Shown here piece by piece: positions 51,801 through 60,800 of a DNA stretch of 64,000 bases (the first letter of the stretch is position 1; each line of letters opens with the position of its first letter). The DNA is from Aplysia californica (lineage: Eukaryota > Mollusca > Gastropoda > Aplysiida > Aplysiidae). The translations under genes were made by a program, and so were the position numbers. The DNA lies in contig NW_004797305.1 of NCBI RefSeq assembly GCF_000002075.1, forward strand, positions 1 through 64,000, in the 5' to 3' direction. The notes below the pieces were generated by a model, which saw nothing but the letters and a program-made list of their open reading frames with translations, was not told the origin of the DNA and did no database searches.

Positions 51801-54800
51801 GTGGTCACTTGTCCATTGGTAGTTGTTACTTTTACACAGTTGGGGTTTTTTCGGGGTGAAAGCTGCACATTAAGACAAGAAAACTCTTAATGACTCACAC
51901 ACTTCAAATTTCAGAAACACTTTCCTGTAACTCCAAGATATATGATTGTACAAAACAAAAAAATTAATTCTCCTGTTTTTCTCAATCACACTATCATAAA
52001 TTTGAGCCTACTTACATGCCGTATAAAGCCACAAGTTTGAAGATATAAACCATTAATTACTCACCCGTTGCAGAGAGAGCTTGCTTGATGTGCCGAAGCC
52101 CAAAACCCATCTCCAGCAGTGGTGTGACTATAGGGGGAGGGGGTGGGGAAGGAGACCTTGATCTGATTGGGTTAGGTGGTTGAGGTCTGCGTGGAGGGAT
52201 GGGTGTGGAGGTGCAGATTACTGGAGCTCCACTAGGCTTCAGTGCATTAAACATGCGCCTCGTGAACCCTCGCATGTCTTCAGCACTGAAACAGATGGAA
52301 AATTTTCACTCACAACTGAAGAATAATACTGATACATGTCAGACAGTTTTATAGACTCTGTCATGTATGCAATAAACAAGTCCTTGAACCTGCACTATTG
52401 CCCACAGTTAATAGAAAGGTTGTTGGCCTACAATCATACTGTGTCTGCTCTAGTGTTCTCCCCCCCCCCCCCACCCCCTATCTTTCTCTCTCTCTCTGTC
52501 TCTCTCTTTGTCTCTCTCTCTCTGTCTCTCTCTCTTCTGAATGAAGCCACAATTAGTAACATTACTGAAAAGACCATTACAATACCACTTTGACTTCTCC
52601 CCCCCCACCCCCTATCTTTCTCTCTCATACCAATGCCACTTTGGAAAACAAAATTTGCAGTTATTAATAAAAATCTACCTTTACTAACACAATTTTTTCC
52701 CCGCTGGGTATGAATAGTTTTCCGAATGTGCATATTTTAAAGACACAATGTATTTCAAAAATTTTACACCTGAAAATCTATTCGCTATGTGCACATAAGA
52801 GTGTACACTTCCTTTTAGAAGACATAAAAATAAATGTAATAATAAATAACCCATGTATTTTTTTGTCATCTCGAAATAAATTTTTTTTTAACGAAACTGA
52901 AAATACAACACAATGCATTACAAAAACATCAGTCGCAAGCTAATTTTAAAAAAGTGAAAATGCACACCTTGAGCTTGTGCGCATGTACTGTAGAATAGAA
53001 GTTTGGTGGGTGGCCCCACTAACAGACGATACTGAATCACTGGAGTCATTGGACCGCAGCATGCCCAGACCACTGAGAGGATGAGAGTCTGGTATCTGTA
53101 ACTTCTTGGGCCTACCCATGGCACCTTCAGCCGATCGGTTGTCTGGACCTCTCTTGTTGCTGGCAGCATGTTTGGACACTCGGTCTGAGGACAGAGTTCC
53201 TCAAAGATAAAATTTTTGGCTTATTCAAAGATGCAAACTCAATTGCAATGAAGCAACAGCAGCAATGACTGAATCAAATTAAGATAGTTATCTGGGCAAA
53301 AACTGAAAATCACATTACATTTTAAAGTAAAGCGAAGCAGAATTTGTTTTCAATAGGTTTGAGGTAAAAACAATAGGTGGCAGATGAAAACCATACTGAT
53401 AATATTGAATTGAGTAAGTTACAAAACTATGATACTGTCCATATAAAATCTATGTCTGGCTGAGGCTGCTATGCCAAATAAGGTCTACTGAAAAACAGAT
53501 ACGCAAAATACCAACCAGAGAAAAAGATCTTTACTTTTCAAAAAGATACTGAAATCATATCACATAACCACAATCATTCTTACCTTCCAAAAGAGCGATT
53601 CCAAGTTTCTCCTCAGCAAGGGCATGGATGATAGAATTGTGCAGTACGTTGAAGGCCCGCTCCAACTCAGCAAGGGGTACAGCACGACGGAAAGGAGACG
53701 GGAAAGTGGAACGAGCCACAAACAGCCTCATCATTTGTCTCAGGGCTGACTTCATGGCGTCATCTTTGTGGAAGGTCAAGTTCTCAAACAACTGCTTGTC
53801 TGCAGAGGAGTCGCGAGGGCTGGACCTAGGCACTAAAAGAAGCTCTGCAAATTTCTCACAAGACGCAAGTGACGAAAGTGCTTTCACAGCTGAAAACTGG
53901 AGCGCTGCCAGGCGAAGAGTGTGGATCTCTCTCTCCCTGTTGAATTCCTCCAATGTAGGAGCAGGTGTTTCAAAAATGGGAAGATTGATAGGGTGGCCAT
54001 GAGCAGGCAGCCTGTGATGATGCTCATTATCTGCAGACACTGACTCTGGTTTTGCTTCAGAAGTATCTGGAAGAGCTGACATGTTCAGTAGCTCTGACGA
54101 AAAGTCCATGCCACTAGTCCCAGGAGCACTTGCCTCATCTTGCTCCAAGCGGTCATTTGGTAAAGTTTCCGGTTTGGACGTAGAAGGCCCTGAGAGCAAA
54201 GGTTGGCTCCCTAACTGAGCCAGTTTATCCAGTTCAGAGTTGACATTCATCTCTGAGCTGCTGATGGAAGTGCCTAGACGAGCAGCCAGCAATGGAGTCT
54301 CTGTCTCCAGAACACTGTCTGCTGAATCCACGCTCATGGCTCGCATCTCTCGACGCATTCCCCCAGCCCTGCTTATGGCGGCTGGAGCCTCAGAAGCCAT
54401 GGCTGAGTGTCGCAAGCTTGGCCTGCTCACCTCATCCACCGTGGTTTTCTTGTCTGCATTGTGGTTCAAAGTGTAATAGTCTTCCTCCACCATCGCCGCA
54501 ATGATATCTCTGTCAAGTTCCATCATCAGTTGGTCAGACTTTTCTTTCATCCGAGCTGCTGATGACAAAATTGACATAGATCTCCTGAATATTTTTGCTT
54601 CTTAGACAATATGATTTCTTTCAACCAGTTTTAAATATACATGACATTAAGATCTCTAAGATATTTATAATGCCGGTCATGCTAAGACTGAAGAGACAAA
54701 CAACATTAACAAACTGACTACAGTCCTAAAAAAAAGGCTTAGACAAGCTCCTCTATTTGAAAACCACATACTTCTTATTCAAGCATAATCAATCAGACCA

Positions 54801-57800
54801 GCCAAAGAAAACATGGTCATACATAGTACTTAAGCTTTTAAAAGCTACAGCTATAACATTTACCAGCTGCCTCTTCTGACTCCTGGGAGTGCTGAGGTTT
54901 CTCCACATCCTGACTGCGAACGGTAGAGGAGCTGCTGTCTGAGCGACCCCGATAATCCTTGAGAAATGCCAGTCGCACCAGGGCATCTAAATGATGGGCC
55001 TTGAAACTAGCCACCGTGGTCACATCAAAACTCGGAGCCTCTAGTGGTTCCAAGTTGGAAAGGATAGTGTCACTGTTTCAAAAACAACAGAGAACATTAC
55101 AAAACTAGAATAGAAACTCTATTCTAAAAGGAATGATCTCAAAACTTACAACTGAGTAATGGTTCAAAACCAAAAAGCAAGAGCAGCATTCATCATCCTC
55201 AGGAATATATGGATGTCTAAGGAACTGGAATTGAACACCAAGCTAAGGATCTTCAAAACAAACATGAAGACTGTTCTACAGTACGGTTCAGAGACATGGA
55301 GGCTCACAGAATCAGCAGCAAGGAAACCGCAGAGCTTCATAAATGGATGCTTAAGAAGGATAGTGGGGATCAAGTGGTACGATCGAGTCACAAATGCTCA
55401 ACTGTGGGAAAGAACAAGCCAAATAATAATAATAATAATAAATAGCATTTATACTGCGCATTTCCATTTCCTAAAAGATGCTCAATGCGCATTACAATGA
55501 AAAAGACATCATATCTTAAAAATTAATCGACACAAAGGTGTACGTAAAACAAAGTATTATACATATAATATAAATGCATATGTGTAAAATTTTATACCAG
55601 AAAAACAGTCTCGCAGTGAGGTTGAAAATGTGTTCACTAAAAACATACAATGCAATAAAAATTCACGAACAGTCAAAATAAAGTTGAAACGTGAGTAACT
55701 AGAAACATTCATTAAAACATTAATTCTATACAGATAGAAAAACATTTCCGTTCTCTCTCTCACTCTCTCTCTCTCTGTGTCTCTCTCTCTCTACCTCTCT
55801 CTCTTTCTCTCTCCCTCTCTCGCTATCTCTCTCTCTCTTTTCTCTCTCTATCTCTCTCTTTTTCTCTCTCTCATTCTCACTCACTATTTCTTCAGTCTCA
55901 CAGTCTGGCACACACATACATATATATCACAGTACATCATTATGACAGGTATGCTTTTGTGAATAATAAATGCTTCAGCTGATTTTTGAAAATGGAAATT
56001 GTTGGGGCAGATCTTATTTTATATGGGAGTTTGTTCCATACCTGGGGACCAAAGAACAAAAAGGAACGCTCGCCGTATGTTTTGTAAATTTTTTTTTGAG
56101 TTTTAAGAATTAGATTGTCAGAGTCAGAGGCTGATCTAAGGACTCTAGGTGGATTATATAATTCCAGGAAAGTTTTAAGATAAAAAGGTGCACTATCATT
56201 TATACATTTAAAACAGAGAACGGCAGTTTTGTATTTAATCCTTTCTTTTATTGGCAGCCAGTGTAGTTCTTTCAGAATTGGTGTTACGTGGGCTGATTTC
56301 TTTTGTTTCATTATCAATTTTGCTGCTTGATGTTGGAGTACTTGTAACTTTGATAGTTTTTGGGATGTCAAACCGGACAAAATAACATTACAGTAATCTA
56401 ACTTTGATAAAATGAGTGTTGTTACAAGTGTCTTGGCTGCTGCTTTAGGTAAATAATTTCTTACACTGCCTATTTTCTTAAGCTGAAAGTAAATACTTTT
56501 GCTGAGCTGGCTTATTTGGGAGGACATAGACATATCATAATCCAACTGAACCCCTAGATTTTTAAGACTTCTTTTTGAACGAATGGTATGGTTATTAATA
56601 TCAATTTGTAGCTCTGGGAGATTTTTAATGGCTTTTGTATTTCCACTCAACATTATTTCCGTCTTGTCATCATTTAGTTTCAATTTATTGCTGGTCATCC
56701 ATATTCTTAAATCTCTAGTACATTGTAATCATTGTTCAGTAGAGTCAACTAAAAGTGGTATTTGATCGAAATCAAATGCCAGGAAAGGAAGACATACAGG
56801 GGAAGGAATGGAATTGGACTGGACACACCTTGAGGAGACCCCCCCGACAAGCATCATCACAGAGGCTTTGACGTGGAATCCACAAGGAAAACGTAAGAAA
56901 GGAAGACCAAAGATGACTTGGAGGCGAGCGGTACAAGCGGGAATGGAAAAGGCGGGGACATCATGGAAACGAGCTAGAAAAAGATGCACAGGACAGACAT
57001 CACTAGAGAAATGTTGCTGATGGCCTATGCTCCACTGGGAGTTAAAAAGGGCAAGAGAGAGTGGTTCAGAAAGACTAGAATCTTTTTTTTTTTTTTAAAG
57101 TAGAGGGTTTTACGGCACTCGCAACTGCATAAGGTCATATGAACGCCAACGGGTGGGTGTCAACAGAGAAGTCTTCACAGGGAATCAAACTTACTCTGTT
57201 CACCTCTCTAGTTTCAACAGCACAAGGTCTACTTCGACTATAAAGGCACCCCGGAAAAAGCAGGTTGCAAGAGTGTGACAAACATACAAAAGAAGTAGAG
57301 GAAAATGATAATAGTAAGGATTAGGAAAGAAAAAGCCGCAGTTCCCTGTTGTAGATCAGGCAGTTATGAGCGTGTCATGATGAATCAGCCCATTAACAAT
57401 TATACTGTGCTTGAACAAGGAATGTCCCCCCTTTGAGAATGGCCTAAAGACACTACAGTCAGTGGTACTGCCCCAGTAGAATCATATTACCACTGTAACA
57501 TTATGCTTTGTTTCAGTACTTAGCGTATTATAATAATGAAGCCAAAAATGAATTCAATAAGAAGTCATGGAGATACAGGACACATGTAAATCTCACCTGA
57601 CTGTGCTGTCCCCTTCCTCCCACTGCACTTTGGCAGTAATAGCTGCCTCTCGTGGCAGGCCCAGGATAATTCCCTTTTTTCCTGAGATCTTGTGTACACA
57701 ACGGCCTCCTATCCTCAGCCCATGGTCAACACCACCCATGACAGCCAGACATGGCCAGATCTAAGGGAAAAAATGTTATCAGTGTACCATAGAAAAATTA

Positions 57801-60800
57801 ATACTCACTGTCTCAGTCAAATGTTGTAATAACAAGGCTAAGGTGAATGCAGCGACTCTTTGTGTTTTGAGAAAGGAGGGGCCATGTAATCTTTGCAATC
57901 CAATACACAATGTTCTTGTTTCTAATACTGTCATCATCTTCATCAGGCTTTCTCACCCCCTACTAGATTATACGCCACCAACAAAAACTAAAAAAACTCT
58001 CCATTTACTTCTTCCATCTCCTTTAGGTCCGCATCAAAGTCCTTCCTCCAAGACGTTTAAGGCCTACTGTTCTTTCTCTTCTTATGCTGGCCATGCTTTC
58101 TAACATCCATCAATCAAACATCAAAAGCATCTTTTAGAAGAAACATAAGAAGTCACAACAAGAGATGTTTAAGAAAAGTACTGAGACTAAAGTCTAACAC
58201 TGTTAAAAATAAAAAATCAGAAAACAGACACTGGTCTCATTATAATACCTGTTGGCAGATGAGCTCCAGCTTGCTTGTATCCACTGAACAGGCAAAGTAT
58301 CCACTATCTTTGCTGCTTTTCTTCTCATGTTTGCTTTTCTTAGTAGATTCCTTTTTCTTATCCTCAGAGGCTAAAGGTTTGGAAAAAACACAAGACAAGA
58401 AACTAAAATATCACATTTGCCCTACACTAAAATATCACATTAGTCATCTACTCTTCATAAAAATAAACTAGAAAAAAACAAAACAACTTGGTCCACACCT
58501 TAGACAATATTGAACACTGTACATCTACATGCCTATCAGATTACAATTACAAATAGTGGAAAGGCAAATAGAATTCTCCGACTTGATTAATGACAACGAA
58601 ATGTATCAACAATGTCACTGACTTGTATCAACTTCTGACCAAACATAACTTTTTTTTACAATTTGCCTACACATTTGAGAATAAGGACTCATGAACCCAT
58701 TTGTCTCCCAAGAGGTGAAGATTTAAAAATCCCACACAGCTGAAATGCAAATATGCAGGACAAACTATAAATGAAAGAAAACTTCAGCCAAAGGTAGCAC
58801 TCACACATGTTAGAAGTAAAACAAAAATCTACAACAAACTGAATACAATTATTCTAGAGAAAAAAACAACCTACATACCTCTCTTGCCATCTTTATGACC
58901 CACTTCAGGCTCATTCTGTTCCTCTTGTTTGTTCACATCCCTACTACTGGATCCTTCCAGATCCTCTTCCCTTTCAACTTTGCCCTCGCCACTCTTTGCC
59001 TCGGAGCTTCCACTACATTGCTGCTGTTGCTGTTGTCTCTGCTGTTGCTCCTGTTGCATTTCGTCGAGCCAAGTGTGTAAGGCATTGAGGGCTGAGCACA
59101 TGTGTTCACTAATGGTGGAGGCCCAAGCAGGTGTGGCCTGCAGGCTGCGCACCAAACCCACACTAGCTTCTGCCATGACAGCGACAGCCGGAGCACACAC
59201 AGGGGAGCCAGCCAGCAACTCCCGGGGGCTCTCACGCAAGTGCATGTCTGTCAGTTTGACCTAAAACACGAGTTACAAGTGAAACGGGAAAGGAATTACA
59301 TAACTATTGAATAAAGAACTAATATGACATCTCTGACTGGTGACAAATCTACACATGCAAAATAGTTTAAGCAGGAAACTAAAAAAAAATAAATAAAGTA
59401 TTAAAATGGGAAATTAGAAGTCTAATCAGTAGTCTAGAAATACATGCTGGGACCGTGAGAAAATAAGTGATTACTATTAGTGAGTAGTCAGTTCTGACCA
59501 GTCAGAGTTGAACACACTACTAGGCACAGGGAAAGTAATTCATAGGAAATGTTCCATCACTCCGCCTTGCCAACGAACTATGTTGAAAAAATGATACGGA
59601 AAAGTAGGAGAAACAAACAGATCGTACTAAAGCTCAAATCTTGACATTCTGCACATCAGTCAAGTTGTGATTCCTACAACAAACTCTATTGTCTGAATCA
59701 CATTATATCCAAATCACATACTCGTCTAAAACAATGTCAGTGTAATCCTGCTAACATTGAGAACACATAAAAGACAGTGACCCGTTATAATACACAAACA
59801 GAAACATTTCTGTGAAAAAAAAGCATAATATTCTAGTAAACTAAAAAAACCCCCAAATATCACAACTGTCATTTCCGCTGTGTTCTGATCAACTTGGTGC
59901 ATGAGAGACGAGGAATTATGACTGAAGTAATTTCGACACTAAATCACAACTCACCCTCAAAAAAAAAAAAAAATAGCATACCCCCGCCCCTTATTTTCTT
60001 TAAAAATGAACATTTACTTTTTCTCTTGTTTGAATAATTTCACTGACTGAATCATAGTTATGCTCCTCTGAACACAGATATCTGCACTAGCTTGTAACGG
60101 CAGTAAGTATCACAATGTGATGAAGGAGAGAAAATGATGAACACTGCACTCCTCTGTAATCATGGCTCACCTTTTCTCCAGGGCTGCTGCTATAGAAGGT
60201 CACACAGGGATATAGCTCAGACGCATCAACATCTTCAAAGGCAAGTCTTGGCTCCTATAAATTAAAAAATCATCAGAACGACTTCAGTCACTGTCAGAAC
60301 CATATGAATGACAGTATCAATGCCATATTTAACAATTTATGTAAGCAGCTTCAAGCAGATAGAACACAGAATCAGGGCATGTAAATTGATGTCACAGAAA
60401 GAACAGTCATAAAAGTAAAAATAAATAGCAAATCTAATACAGACAAAATGTAAAAAGGAACCCTTTTTGCAGGCAATGTTTTAAAAAAGGCAGTCAGATC
60501 TCATATATTTATAATACAAAAAAATATAAGAATTAGTTCAATGCCAGCTACAGGACCCACATATAAAAACTTATGTCAGAACTTGCTAGGGGGGTCATTC
60601 ATTCAAATCAGATGTGCTCACTTCTGCATTCTTGGCAAAGGCGAGAGTGCGAGCATCCATGTCCAGTATAACAGTGATGTAGTCACCCTGGGTGAAGCTG
60701 GACAGGGCAGAGCTGGTCTCACCATTGTGATACAGATTCCCACTGTAGGCGCGGTACAACCACATGTCCCCTGTGGTGCGGTGGCCGCAGTCCCGAACAG

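Larger units (their letters stand above)
49056..54863 (-). other. Introns of the acidic, UBA and large-exon region
   Basis: The introns at 49056-49818, 50004-50480, 50651-51290, 51487-52064, 52286-52967, 53185-53583 and 54559-54863 hold homopolymers, a CT microsatellite and one diverged repeat (50930). Nothing else is recognised. Confidence 0.5.
55155..57060 (+). mobile_element. RTE-type LINE 3' end, split by a nested LINE
   Basis: The left piece, 55155-55424, encodes [20 protein letters not shown], then [20 protein letters not shown] and [11 protein letters not shown]. The right piece, from 56773, encodes [12 protein letters not shown] and, after frame changes, a [14 protein letters not shown] block. 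Together they form the C-terminal end of an RTE-type reverse transcriptase ORF. The pieces are separated by a 1.35-kb CR1/L2-type LINE with CAAAT on both sides. The copy is 5'-truncated and frame-shifted. Confidence 0.8.

Noticed and set aside
53628-54504. Plus-strand open frames of 60-124 codons opposite the 975-nt exon
   Set aside because: They are antisense shadows of the large HERC1 exon, which has the conserved protein.
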